A DNA stretch of 64,000 bases from Gordonia mangrovi (lineage in GTDB: Bacteria > Actinomycetota > Actinomycetes > Mycobacteriales > Mycobacteriaceae). Positions within the stretch are counted from its first letter, which is position 1; every line of letters starts with the position of its first letter. The DNA is taken from the NCBI RefSeq assembly GCF_024734075.1, contig NZ_CP102850.1:5022001-5086000 (forward strand), read 5' to 3'. The notes below the pieces were generated by a model. The model saw only the letters and a program-made list of their open reading frames with translations. It was not told the origin of the DNA and did no database searches. A program made the translations under genes and the position numbers. Below, piece after piece: positions 9,042 to 17,142 of the stretch.

Positions 9042-9749
9042 TCACAACTGTTTGGGAAGTGGCGTGCGAGGGCGGCGAGGGAACTCGAAAGACCGGATCG
9101 AGGCGTCGATGTTGTGGCCGGACCCATTGCGGCCGCGGACCGACACGGGGTAGAGCCCCTCCCAACCGGGCACCGACCCCGCCTTGACCCGCACGCGTAG
9201 GAGCCAGTCGATGCCGTGCGGTTTGTCGGTCACCGATGGGTGGATGTCGGACGGAACCACGAAGTAGAGATTGTCCACGCGGCCACGCCCGGGCGTCACG
9301 GTCCGAGCGACACGCGAGCGAAAAATCAGGCGCTCCTTCTGTTTCCACCCGCCGCCGGAGCCCGAATGCACGTTCTTGGGCTCAACGGTTCGGGTGTATT
9401 CGCGCCCCTCGAGATGTACGTCGACGCGCACCGCGGTCGCGGGGCCTGCTCCCGTGACAACCGTCAGCCGCGCGTCGTCGCCGATGACGAGATGGCTTCG
9501 ATCCAGCGTGGTGGTCACATGCTTCAGTCCCCGACGTTGGCGGATACCCACCACGCTCAGCGCGGTGAGCCCGATCACGCCCGACATCAGGACGAGGAGC
9601 AGTGGGGGATACAGCCAGAGCGGTCGCCAGTCGTGTTGCGCGCTCTGCCACGCCGCCCAGGCGGTCAGTCCGGCCCCGGCAAGAGTCACCAGCGGCATGG
9701 CTTGTCCCGAGTCGACGTCGGACTCCGGCTCGAGAACCGTGGCACTCAT
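9042..9749 (-). CDS. Hypothetical membrane-anchored protein, 235 residues
   Basis: I do not recognise the family. Two adjacent hydrophobic segments near residues 19-36 and 44-68 form a hairpin anchor (LVTLAGAGLTAWAAW and LLLVLMSGVIGLTALSVVGI). A soluble C-terminal part of about 165 residues follows, rich in beta-strand-like and charged stretches. The layout, two membrane helices followed by a basic beta domain, is loosely like DUF58-type membrane proteins, but the DUF58 core motifs are not visible. It starts with ATG at 9749, diverges from the ArsR/SRPBCC pair, and ends against a shared terminator. Confidence 0.6.
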   Translation of the reverse strand: MSATVLEPESDVDSGQAMPLVTLAGAGLTAWAAWQSAQHDWRPLWLYPPLLLVLMSGVIGLTALSVVGIRQRRGLKHVTTTLDRSHLVIGDDARLTVVTGAGPATAVRVDVHLEGREYTRTVEPKNVHSGSGGGWKQKERLIFRSRVARTVTPGRGRVDNLYFVVPSDIHPSVTDKPHGIDWLLRVRVKAGSVPGWEGLYPVSVRGRNGSGHNIDASIRSFEFPRRPRTPLPKQL

Positions 9750-9877
9750 CGGCCCGTCCTGAGCTTCGGGTGAGCGGTCGGCTGTCGGCAGCGTGCCATG
9801 GTCTCAGGGTTGCAGACTGCGCCGCATGACGTGGACAAATCAATCTCCGACGGAACGAACCGGATACCGAGTAGCGC

Positions 9878-9905
9878 TTGACATACAACTAATTGGTTGT
9901 ATGTT
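9878..9905 (+). promoter_or_regulatory. Promoter with overlapping operator for the ArsR/SRPBCC pair
   Basis: TTGACA (9878-9883) and TATGTT (9900-9905) are spaced by 16 bases. A perfect inverted repeat, CATACAAC-N6-GTTGTATG (9882-9903), covers the spacer and both hexamers, and the gene starts at 9912. Bound repressor would block RNA polymerase; autoregulation by the downstream ArsR protein is the natural reading. Confidence 0.8.
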
Positions 9906-9911
9906 TGAGAG

Positions 9912-10253
9912 GTGACCGACACGGATGAGGACCGGACCGACGCCCTCTTCCACGCGCTGTCCGACCGCACTCGGCGCGACATCATGCGCCGGGTGCTGGC
10001 GGGGGAGCATTCGGTCTCGGTGCTGGCGGCGAAGTACGACATGAGTTTCGCCGCAGTGCAGAAGCACGTCGCCGTGCTCGAACGAGCCGGTCTGTTGACC
10101 AAACGGCGGAGCGGCCGAGAACAGCTGGCCTCTGGCGACGTGACCGCCGTGCGCGCGGTGTCGGACCTGCTGACCGAGCTCGAACAGGTGTGGCGGGGCC
10201 GGATCGCACGGATCGACGAACTCATCGCAACCGAATCACCATCGAAGGACTGA
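9912..10253 (+). CDS. ArsR-family winged-helix repressor
   Basis: A 113-residue winged-helix DNA-binding protein of the ArsR type commonly paired with SRPBCC/AHSA1 genes. The N-terminal helix LFHALSDRTRRDIMRRVL is followed by the recognition region VSVLAAKYDMSFAAVQKHV and the wing RAGLLTKRRSGREQ. It has no cysteine pairs, so metal sensing of the classic ArsR kind is unlikely. It starts with GTG at 9912, directly downstream of a promoter whose -35 and -10 are covered by an 8-6-8 palindrome; autorepression is likely. The next gene begins 3 bp after its stop, so the two form one operon. Confidence 0.88.
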   Translation: MTDTDEDRTDALFHALSDRTRRDIMRRVLAGEHSVSVLAAKYDMSFAAVQKHVAVLERAGLLTKRRSGREQLASGDVTAVRAVSDLLTELEQVWRGRIARIDELIATESPSKD

Positions 10254-10256
10254 ATC

Positions 10257-10742
10257 ATGCCTGTCACCAACGTCTCTCATGATATCGACAGCCGGACACT
10301 CACCATCACCGCGAAATTCGACGCTCCGGTGGAACGCATCTGGCAGATCTACGCCGATCCGCGTCAACTGGAGACGATCTGGGGACCGCCGACATACCCG
10401 GCGACCTTCGTGGAGCACAGCCTCGAGCCCGGCGCACGTGTCACGTACTACATGACCAGCCCGGAAGGGGAGAAGTTCGCCGGCTACTGGGTGATCCGGA
10501 CCGTCGACGCACCCACCGAGTTCACCTTCGACGACGGTTTCGCCGACGACGAGTTCAATCCCGTCGAGTCGCTCCCGGTCTCCTACAACGTCTACCGATT
10601 CCGGGCGGAGGGCGGCCGCACGGTGGCCACGTACACGAGCACCTATGAGACCGCCGAAGGGCTCCAGAAGGTCCTCGAGATGGGGGTTGTCGAGGGCGCA
10701 TCCAGTGCGATCAACCAGATCGATGCGCTGCTGGCGGCCTGA
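10257..10742 (+). CDS. SRPBCC/AHSA1 domain protein
   Basis: A 161-residue START-like (SRPBCC) protein of the activator-of-Hsp90-ATPase-1 family. Family signatures seen: an early strand followed by FDAPVERIWQIYADPRQLETIWGPP, then GYWVIRTVDAPTEFTFDDGF, and the C-terminal helix LQKVLEMGVVEGASSAINQID. These proteins bind small hydrophobic ligands in a helix-grip pocket; the ligand is unknown here. It is co-transcribed with the upstream ArsR gene (3-bp gap), a very common pair in actinobacteria in which the ArsR protein controls the SRPBCC gene. Confidence 0.88.
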   Translation: MPVTNVSHDIDSRTLTITAKFDAPVERIWQIYADPRQLETIWGPPTYPATFVEHSLEPGARVTYYMTSPEGEKFAGYWVIRTVDAPTEFTFDDGFADDEFNPVESLPVSYNVYRFRAEGGRTVATYTSTYETAEGLQKVLEMGVVEGASSAINQIDALLAA

Positions 10743-10751
10743 CGCCGTGCG

Positions 10752-11747
10752 TCACCGACCGGTCCGGCCATCGAGGATGACCCGTGCGGTGGCCGCGACG
10801 GTCCGGTTCGGGGCCGCGGACAGTCTGGCGAGCATCACACCCGCAGCGGGAGAGTCGATCTCGCCGAGCGCCTGGGTGATCCGGACCCGGGACGCGTCGT
10901 CGGTAGCCGCGTCGTAGGACTCCTGCACAAGGTCGACGATGTCGGTGGGTTCGTGCACGCTGAGCCGACCGAGAGCTTCAGCCGCCTCGACATCGCGTCG
11001 CCCGGCGCCGACCATGGCGATAAGCACGGACAGTCCGGTGGCATCGCCGCGATGCGCCAGCGCGACCGCGGCGCGGTCCTGGACGTCGATGTCGCCATCG
11101 CCGAGAGCGCTCCGCAACGGCACCAGGGCTTTCGGGTCCTCGATCCCGGCGATGGCGACCACCGCTCGGCGCCGAATGGCGGCGTCTGCCGCATCCAGAC
11201 CATCGACCAGCCCGGGCAGTGCCCGAACACCGTGACGCGCCAGCGCCCATCGAAGGGCACCGGCAACATTCACGTCCTGCTCGGCGAGGACCGCGGCCAC
11301 CAGGTCGTCGACCGCAATGGCGGTGTCGGCGGCCGCGGCGAGCACGGCCTGTTGGCGCCGGGCGCCCGAGTCGGACTCCAGTGCGCGGGCCCGGGTGACG
11401 ACGTGCACCACGTCCGCCCAATCGGCCGGCGCAGACCGTTGCACGCGCTCCAGCCGGGTGAGCACCGCCTGCTCGGCCGCAATCCGCTCGCGGGTTCGCG
11501 ACATCACCTCGGTGATCAGCGCGTCCGGGGTGAAATCGGGTTCGGCGAGCGCGTCTTTCACCTCGTCGAGAGTGAGGCCCAACGTGCGCAGACTCTCCAC
11601 ATGGAAGAGTCTGCGCACGTCATCGGCCGAGTACTCCCGATAGCCACCCGAGGTGCGACCGGTGGGGGTGACCAGACCCAGCCGATCGTAGTGACGCAGC
11701 ATTCGCGCACTGACACCGCAACGCTGCGCGACCTCACCGATCAGCAC
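10752..11747 (-). CDS. MerR-family regulator with C-terminal HEAT repeats
   Basis: Residues 1-70 form a MerR winged helix (LIGEVAQRCGVSARMLRHYDRLGLVTP, then GYREYSADDVRRL), followed by a dimerisation helix to about 115. The remaining 200 residues are alanine-rich helical repeats such as AIRRRAVVAIAGIEDPKALVPL and DVQDRAAVALAHRGDATGL, which look like HEAT repeats, instead of a drug- or metal-binding domain. It starts with GTG at 11747. It is second in a minus-strand operon after a stand-alone HEAT protein, and the operon has a MerR-type promoter, so it probably activates its own transcription. The HEAT part may sense a protein partner (inference). Confidence 0.85.
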   Translation of the reverse strand: MLIGEVAQRCGVSARMLRHYDRLGLVTPTGRTSGGYREYSADDVRRLFHVESLRTLGLTLDEVKDALAEPDFTPDALITEVMSRTRERIAAEQAVLTRLERVQRSAPADWADVVHVVTRARALESDSGARRQQAVLAAAADTAIAVDDLVAAVLAEQDVNVAGALRWALARHGVRALPGLVDGLDAADAAIRRRAVVAIAGIEDPKALVPLRSALGDGDIDVQDRAAVALAHRGDATGLSVLIAMVGAGRRDVEAAEALGRLSVHEPTDIVDLVQESYDAATDDASRVRITQALGEIDSPAAGVMLARLSAAPNRTVAATARVILDGRTGR

Positions 11748-11776
11748 TATGACACCTCACCGATCAGCACTGTGCC
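11731..11776. repeat. 23-bp tandem duplication at the HEAT/merR gene junction
   Basis: The unit starting ACCTCACCGATCAGCACT occurs at 11731-11753 and again at 11754-11776, with 2 mismatches in 23. The copies cover the merR start codon on one side and the stop codon of the HEAT gene on the other, so the duplication shapes both gene ends and supplies a GGTGAGG ribosome-binding site. Confidence 0.8.
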
Positions 11777-12422
11777 GCTTGCACATCGCACTCACCGACA
11801 CCCGCCGGGCCGTCTCGAGCGCCAGATCGAAACCCGAGTCGGGATCACGGATGAGGCGTTGGGTGGCCGCGACTTGCGAACGAATGCGGTCGTCCGCAGC
11901 GGATGCTGCGGCATCGAGGACCTGCTCACCCGCGTCGCCCAGGGCGACAAACGCCCGGGCCAGACTGAGCTGCAGGTCCTCGTCGCCGCGGCCCAACTCG
12001 ATCGCGAGTTGCTCGGCGAGACCTCGCCCGGCGGCGGGGTCGACCAACGCCACCGCGGCCCGCCAGGCCGCCCGCGCGACCTCGTCGTCGGTGTCATGGA
12101 CCAACGGCGCCACTGCCGAGAATGCCTGCCGATCACCGATTTTGGACAAGGTGTGCAGTGCCTGACCACGCGCTTGCGGGTTGTCCGAGGCCAGTTCGTC
12201 GACCAGCCTCTCGACGACCGTGCCGGTGGGCAACCGGCACAGCGCCCACGTCATCATGTCGCGGACGAAGAAGTCCGTCTCGACGCCGCACCGCTGCACG
12301 ACGAGGTCCAGAAAGCGCTCGTCGGTGCTTGTGCCCACGGCGATCGCGGCCTTCAGTCGGGTCGATGCCGCCGCAGCACCGAACGCATGGCGGATCTCGA
12401 TGTACTGAGCCTGTGTGATCAT
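11757..12422 (-). CDS. HEAT-repeat protein, partner of the MerR-HEAT regulator
   Basis: About 221 residues of helical HEAT-like repeats, for example FVRDMMTWALCRLPTGTVVERL, NPQARGQALHTLSKIGDRQ and DEVARAAWRAAVALVDPAAG. There is no catalytic motif; these proteins act as binding scaffolds. The frame also opens upstream, but AAGGAGG lies 8 bases before the ATG at 12422, which fixes that start. The first gene of the operon, it ends 9 bp before the MerR-HEAT gene. Because the regulator carries the same repeat type, the two proteins may bind each other or a shared target (inference). Confidence 0.8.
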   Translation of the reverse strand: MITQAQYIEIRHAFGAAAASTRLKAAIAVGTSTDERFLDLVVQRCGVETDFFVRDMMTWALCRLPTGTVVERLVDELASDNPQARGQALHTLSKIGDRQAFSAVAPLVHDTDDEVARAAWRAAVALVDPAAGRGLAEQLAIELGRGDEDLQLSLARAFVALGDAGEQVLDAAASAADDRIRSQVAATQRLIRDPDSGFDLALETARRVSVSAMCKRHSADR

Positions 12423-12445
12423 CACGATCACCTCCTTCACCGACC

Positions 12446-12476
12446 ATGCAACACCTTGTCACAGTGTCAAGGTCAA
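12446..12476 (-). promoter_or_regulatory. MerR-type promoter with dyad in a 19-bp spacer
   Basis: On the minus strand TTGACC (12476-12471) and TTGCAT (12451-12446) are separated by 19 bp, the overlong spacer typical of MerR-activated promoters. A 9-3-9 dyad, ACCTTGACA-CTG-TGACAAGGT (12453-12473, one mismatched pair), lies between the elements. It drives the HEAT/merR operon. Confidence 0.8.
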
Positions 12477-12552
12477 GCATCGGGTTTCGCGGCTTCGCTC
12501 GGCTACGATACAAAGACCATCCTCGCGTCGGACGACAGGGAGGCGAGCCCCG

Positions 12553-13947
12553 GTGAGCGCAACGATCACCACCGACTATCTCGTCGTCGGGGCTGGGGCG
12601 ATGGGTATGGCGTTCACCGATGCCCTGGTCGATCACGCCGACGTACACGTGACCCTCGTGGATCGTCGGCATACTGCCGGCGGCCACTGGCTCGACACCT
12701 ACCCGTTCGTACAGCTGCACCAGGCTTCGGTGTTCTACGGAGTGGCCTCCACTGCGCTGGGAACCGGTGCCATCCAACAAGGAGGACCCGAACGTGGTCT
12801 CGGTGAACGGGCTCGGCAACCCGAGATAGTCGCCTATTTCGACGACGTCCTGCGACGTCGACTCGTGGACTCCGGCCGGGTCACCTTCCTGGGGTCCAGC
12901 GAGCATCACGTCGAGCACGACACCCATCTGGTGACCTCCCGGGTCTCGGGTCGGACCTGCTCGATCGACGTCCGCCGCCGGGTGGTGGACGCGACGTATT
13001 CGGCGCCGACGATCCCGGCGACAACACCGGCCCCGTTCGCCGTCGCCGACGACGTGCCGGTGATACCGGTCGGCGAGCTCGCGACGTTGACCACCGTGCC
13101 CGATCACTTCGTCATCGTCGGTTCGGGGAAGACGGCCACCGACGCCATCGTGTGGTTGCTCGGCCACGACGTGGATCCCGACCGCATTGTCTGGGTGCGG
13201 CCACGCGAGCCGTGGATGTTGAATCGGTCGGTGGTGCAACCGGATCCCTTGGTCGCACTGCATCTGGCCGCCGACACCATGGTCGCCGCCGCGCAGGCGA
13301 CCGACGTCGACGACCTGTTTGTGCGTCTCGAGGACGCCGGAGTCATGCTGCGCATCGACCCGGCGGTGACCCCGACGATGGCCAAGGCCCCGACACTCGC
13401 CGAATGGGAGTTGGCGCTGCTGCGGACCATCGAGCGAGTGGTCCGGCTCGGCCACATCCGTTCGGTGACCGCGCGCGAGATCGTGCTCGAGCACGGTTCG
13501 GTGGCACTGCCACCCGGTTCCGTGGTGGTGCATTGCGCAGCGTCGGGGCTACACTACCCACCACTGGTGCCGATCTTCGGCACCGATCGGATTCGGCTCC
13601 AACAGGTCCGGGCCGGGTTCCCCTGTTTCAATGCCGCGCTCGCCGGCTATGTGGCGGCCACCCGCGACGACGACCGCGAGCGCAACCGGCTGTGTCCGCC
13701 CAACCGCCTGCCCGACCGCCCGCTCGACTGGATACAGATGCAGGCCCGGGGCAGCGCGGCGACGCGCGTGTTCAACGCCGAGCCCGATATCGCGGCCTGG
13801 GCACACGCGTGCGCGCTGAATCCCTCGCGCATCGACCCGTCGGAGCGCGACACCCCGCATGTCCGTGCCGCAACCGCCCGCCTCGCCGAGTGCTCGGCGG
13901 CCGGCGTGGACGGTCTGGTCCGGTTGAGCCACGCGGGACCGGTCTGA
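12553..13947 (+). CDS. FAD/NAD(P)-binding oxidoreductase
   Basis: A 464-residue flavoprotein with two nucleotide-binding folds. The N-terminal fold has LVVGAGAMGMAF (GxGxxG), followed by TLVDRR and GGHWLDTYPFVQLHQ, which is typical of flavin-dependent monooxygenase-like proteins. A second Rossmann fold is FVIVGSGKTATDAIVWLL near residues 183-200. The frame opens at 12415, but GGGAGG at 12537-12542 and the start of homology support GTG at 12553. The Baeyer-Villiger fingerprint is absent. Substrate unknown. It runs divergent from the HEAT/merR operon and convergent with the phospholipase-D-like gene. Confidence 0.75.
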   Translation: MSATITTDYLVVGAGAMGMAFTDALVDHADVHVTLVDRRHTAGGHWLDTYPFVQLHQASVFYGVASTALGTGAIQQGGPERGLGERARQPEIVAYFDDVLRRRLVDSGRVTFLGSSEHHVEHDTHLVTSRVSGRTCSIDVRRRVVDATYSAPTIPATTPAPFAVADDVPVIPVGELATLTTVPDHFVIVGSGKTATDAIVWLLGHDVDPDRIVWVRPREPWMLNRSVVQPDPLVALHLAADTMVAAAQATDVDDLFVRLEDAGVMLRIDPAVTPTMAKAPTLAEWELALLRTIERVVRLGHIRSVTAREIVLEHGSVALPPGSVVVHCAASGLHYPPLVPIFGTDRIRLQQVRAGFPCFNAALAGYVAATRDDDRERNRLCPPNRLPDRPLDWIQMQARGSAATRVFNAEPDIAAWAHACALNPSRIDPSERDTPHVRAATARLAECSAAGVDGLVRLSHAGPV

Positions 13948-13972
13948 CGAGCACGTCCCGCCACGGCAGTCG

Positions 13973-15493
13973 TCAACTGCGCGTGCGGTGGGCGTGCCGT
14001 GCCTGCCGGCGCAGCGGCGCAGACGCCAGGATGCGATAGCTGCGTTCGAGAATCGCTGAGCGCGTGGCGGTCTCCGGGTCGACCAGATCGTTCTCGGCGA
14101 GGGGACTGGCCTCGCCCTCGACCGTGGCGCGGTCGAACTCGCGCAGCGTCTTGCCCGAGCCGCGCAGCGCGTCGATGGCCCCGACCAGTGAGCCCCAGGC
14201 TTCGAACTCCGCACGCCACCGATCCGCCGACATGCCCAGGTGCTCGGCCACCAGTCGGTCGCGCACCTCTCGGATCTGCCGGCGATGCTCGTCGCGGAGC
14301 GGGTCGTCGGCGGTGACCTCGACGGCCAGATCGCATTCACTGTCCAGACCCAGGGACCGGTTGTTCAGGTTCGACGAACCGACACGCAACAATGCGTCGT
14401 CCATCACCAGTACCTTGGCGTGCACGTAGATCGGCTGCCCGCCCTCGGTCACCGGGTAGAACGCCCGGAACCGATCGTGGCGATCAGCGTTCCAGAGCGC
14501 GCGCAGCAACCTCTCGCGGGCGCCGTCCATCGCCTTCTGCTCCAGCCAGCCGTCGGCGTTGCGGGGCAATACCACCACGATCTCCGGGCCGTCAGGTTCG
14601 CCAAGTCGTTCGATCATCGCGTCGACGAGCGTCCGGGCGGCCAGATACTGGCTCTCGATGTAGAGGTGGCGGCGCGCACTGCGGATCACGGTGAGATACA
14701 GCTGTTCGATCTCGCGGACCTCGCTGCGGTCACCCAGCCGAGGCAGAGTGCGGGCCACCGCAACGTCCACCGCGCGCATCGTCGGCTCCAGATCGTCGGG
14801 CCAGTGTGTCTCGGTGACGTCGGTGACCGGCTCGAGACTCTCGCCGGTGGCCACCTCCCAGCGGCTGCGGGCAATGGCAGCCACCGCGCGCGCTGCGGCC
14901 CCGTCGACCGCGGTGGTCGCGTCGTGCCACGGACTGTAGGTCTTGCCGTTGGGTGTGATCCGGTGACGGTCGTCGTCGGGATGTCCGGAGCGGTCCCACC
15001 TGTCGACGGTCATGTCGATTCCGCCGCAGAACGCGATGGTGTCGTCGATGACGACGATCTTCTGATGATGTGCCGCCTTCACCGGGTGCCGGGTGTCGAT
15101 CTGGAGGTGGACCCGCGGGTGATTCAGCCAGTTCAGGATGAAGATCGGGGTCATCCCGCGGGTGATCGCGGCCAGCGCGCCCACACTCCACTTGAGCAGG
15201 TACACGTCCAGATCGGGCTTGTTGTCCGGTAGCCAATTCAGGAAATCGCCCAACTTGTTGGGCCCGTCCAGGGTCGCTCCATCCGGTTCGAGCTCGATGC
15301 GGGTGTCGAAATCCCATCCGATCAACATGATGCGCCGACGTGCACCGAGCATCGCCGATTTGGCGAGACGAAAATAGTCGGCGGCGTCGACGATGCAGGC
15401 CAACCGATCAGCGTGAGCGACCTCGCAGCAGTTCAGTCCCGGTTCGAACAGCGAAGCATCACCGACCCACTGCACGTCGTCGTTCACGTTCAC
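13973..15493 (-). CDS. Phospholipase D-like (HKD) family protein
   Basis: A 506-residue protein with two HKD motifs, HHQKIVVIDD near residues 141-150 and HAKVLVMDD near 356-364, the latter followed by GSSNLNNRS. Each supplies one half of the PLD active site, with the histidines forming a covalent phosphohistidine intermediate. The family includes phospholipases D and cardiolipin synthases. There are no long membrane helices at the N-terminus, so a phospholipase or phosphatidyltransferase of the cardiolipin-synthase-like soluble type is likeliest. ATG at 15493. Convergent with the flavoprotein gene. The exact substrate is not determined. Confidence 0.88.
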   Translation of the reverse strand: MNVNDDVQWVGDASLFEPGLNCCEVAHADRLACIVDAADYFRLAKSAMLGARRRIMLIGWDFDTRIELEPDGATLDGPNKLGDFLNWLPDNKPDLDVYLLKWSVGALAAITRGMTPIFILNWLNHPRVHLQIDTRHPVKAAHHQKIVVIDDTIAFCGGIDMTVDRWDRSGHPDDDRHRITPNGKTYSPWHDATTAVDGAAARAVAAIARSRWEVATGESLEPVTDVTETHWPDDLEPTMRAVDVAVARTLPRLGDRSEVREIEQLYLTVIRSARRHLYIESQYLAARTLVDAMIERLGEPDGPEIVVVLPRNADGWLEQKAMDGARERLLRALWNADRHDRFRAFYPVTEGGQPIYVHAKVLVMDDALLRVGSSNLNNRSLGLDSECDLAVEVTADDPLRDEHRRQIREVRDRLVAEHLGMSADRWRAEFEAWGSLVGAIDALRGSGKTLREFDRATVEGEASPLAENDLVDPETATRSAILERSYRILASAPLRRQARHAHRTRS

Positions 15494-15611
15494 CTCAGGT
15501 GTTGCTCGGCGTCGAGTCCGCCGGCCGGCGCACTCACCTCCCGCAGCCTAGCGAGGGCCGGATCGGAGCGCTGTGCCGGCGCCGGGCTCGGCCGGCGGAC
15601 CTGCCGGAAGG

Positions 15612-16412
15612 TCAGTCGGGGTCGGCGTAGCTGGGGTCGCGCCGCGCCATGCCGGCGTGCACCGCTTCGAGCTGATTGGGCGAACCCATCAGCCCCACCT
15701 GCAACTCGCTTTCCAGCATCAGAGCGGCGGCCGGATCCGCACCCGACCACGTCTGGTCGTAGAGCTTCTTGGCGGCCTGGATCGCGTGCGGGGACTTCGC
15801 CGCGATGTCGTGGGCCAGGTCGAGCGCTGCCGCCAGTGGGTCGTCGACGGCACGCGTCACCAGCCCCAGGGCGTGTGCTTCGGTGCCCGACACGATTCGA
15901 CCGGTGAAGGTGAGTTCCTTGGCTACGTCCGCCGGCAACAGCCGCGGAAGGGTCTGGGTGATTCCCATGTCCGGCACGAGACCCCATTTGATCTCCATGA
16001 TCGACAGCCGGGCGTCGGGTGTGGCGTATCGGATGTCGGCGCCGAGCGCGATCTGCAGACCGCCGCCGAAGCAGTTGCCGGTGATCGCGGCGATGACCGG
16101 CGCCGGCACCGTCGCCCAGTCGACCGACACACGTTGCGCCCGGTTGGCGATCTGGTCGTCGTCGCGGTCGAGCAGCGACGCCGCGCCACCGCCTTGGCCG
16201 AGACTCGTGATGTCCAGGCCGGAGCAGAAACTCTTGCCCGCCCCGTGCACGACCACCGCACGCACCCGGCGATCCACACGCAGGGCGGCGGTGACCTCCA
16301 GGAGGGCATCGAACATGGCGCTGTCGAGTGCGTTGTGTTTGTCTGCGCGATTCAGGGTGACCTGTGCAACGCCCGCGTCGTCGATGGCGAGCGCAATCCT
16401 GTCTTCGTTCAC
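15612..16412 (-). CDS. Enoyl-CoA hydratase/isomerase (crotonase) family
   Basis: A 266-residue crotonase-fold protein that likely hydrates or isomerises an enoyl-CoA. Family signatures are HGAGKSFCSGLDI (CoA-binding and first oxyanion-hole region), then GNCFGGGLQIALGADIRYATPDA (second oxyanion hole), then MEIKWGLVPDMGITQTLPRLL. In the stretch where classical hydratases carry their second acid residue, glycine and methionine residues dominate, so the exact reaction is uncertain. GTG start at 16412. It runs divergent from the YceI-like gene across 141 bp. Confidence 0.88.
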   Translation of the reverse strand: MNEDRIALAIDDAGVAQVTLNRADKHNALDSAMFDALLEVTAALRVDRRVRAVVVHGAGKSFCSGLDITSLGQGGGAASLLDRDDDQIANRAQRVSVDWATVPAPVIAAITGNCFGGGLQIALGADIRYATPDARLSIMEIKWGLVPDMGITQTLPRLLPADVAKELTFTGRIVSGTEAHALGLVTRAVDDPLAAALDLAHDIAAKSPHAIQAAKKLYDQTWSGADPAAALMLESELQVGLMGSPNQLEAVHAGMARRDPSYADPD

Positions 16413-16553
16413 CGGCGCGATGCTACGGGGACGGTGGAAGGCGTGGGGCGAGTCGCCGGCTTTTGGCCGGGGGTGCAGGATTGTGGCCTCGCCGGGTTTG
16501 CGATCCGTGGCGGCGGATATCGACTCACCCGGAACCGACGTAGGCTGTCAGCC

Positions 16554-17105
16554 GTGGCGGACACGAACTGGCATCTGAATGGGTCGTCCGGGTCGGTCAC
16601 CGTCCACACCGGCGTGGCCGGTCGCGCATCACGGGCCGGACACCGACTGACCATCGAGATGCGGGAGTGGTCGGCGGAGGTGACCTGGGAAGGTGACGAA
16701 CCGACCGGGCTCGCGGCGACCGTGTCGGTTGACTCCCTGACCGTCGTCTCCGGTGCGGGCGGACTGACCCCGATGACCGCCGCGGAGAGATCGGTGGCCC
16801 GGGGCAACGCGCTGAAGTCGTTGGACGCGGACAAGTTCGGCGAGATCAGCTATGTCTCCCACGAGCTCACGGCAACGGCCGACGGGTTCCGTGCCGACGG
16901 CTCCCTCACCATCCACGGGCGCAGCCGTCCCCGGACGATCGATCTGCTCGTCACCGACATCGACGATCGGTGGGAGATCGCGGCGGAAACCACGATCTCG
17001 CAGAAGGACTTCGGCATCCGCCCGTACTCACTGATGATGGGGTCGCTGAAGGTCGCCGACGAGGTCCGGGTGGTGGTCGGCGTATCCCACGCCAAACAGC
17101 CGTAA
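16554..17105 (+). CDS. YceI-family protein
   Basis: A 183-residue YceI-like protein without a signal peptide, so cytosolic, unlike the periplasmic E. coli YceI. Typical features are an N-terminal strand (NWHLNGSSGSVTVHTGVAG), the central segment SLDADKFGEISYVSHELT, and the C-terminal barrel strands with GSLTIHGRSRPRTIDLLV and KDFGIRPYSLMMGSLKVADEV. The family forms a lipocalin-like barrel that binds polyisoprenoid or amphiphilic lipids. The frame is open further upstream, but homology begins at the GTG at 16554. Monocistronic, divergent from the crotonase gene. Confidence 0.8.
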   Translation: MADTNWHLNGSSGSVTVHTGVAGRASRAGHRLTIEMREWSAEVTWEGDEPTGLAATVSVDSLTVVSGAGGLTPMTAAERSVARGNALKSLDADKFGEISYVSHELTATADGFRADGSLTIHGRSRPRTIDLLVTDIDDRWEIAAETTISQKDFGIRPYSLMMGSLKVADEVRVVVGVSHAKQP

Positions 17106-17142
17106 CACATCCGCGGCGAAACATGATGTGGTCAGTGCCGCG

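Noticed and set aside
10953..12806. 617-codon plus-strand frame across the MerR and HEAT genes
   Set aside because: No recognisable motif, and it runs over a MerR promoter and two genes with good starts on the other strand.
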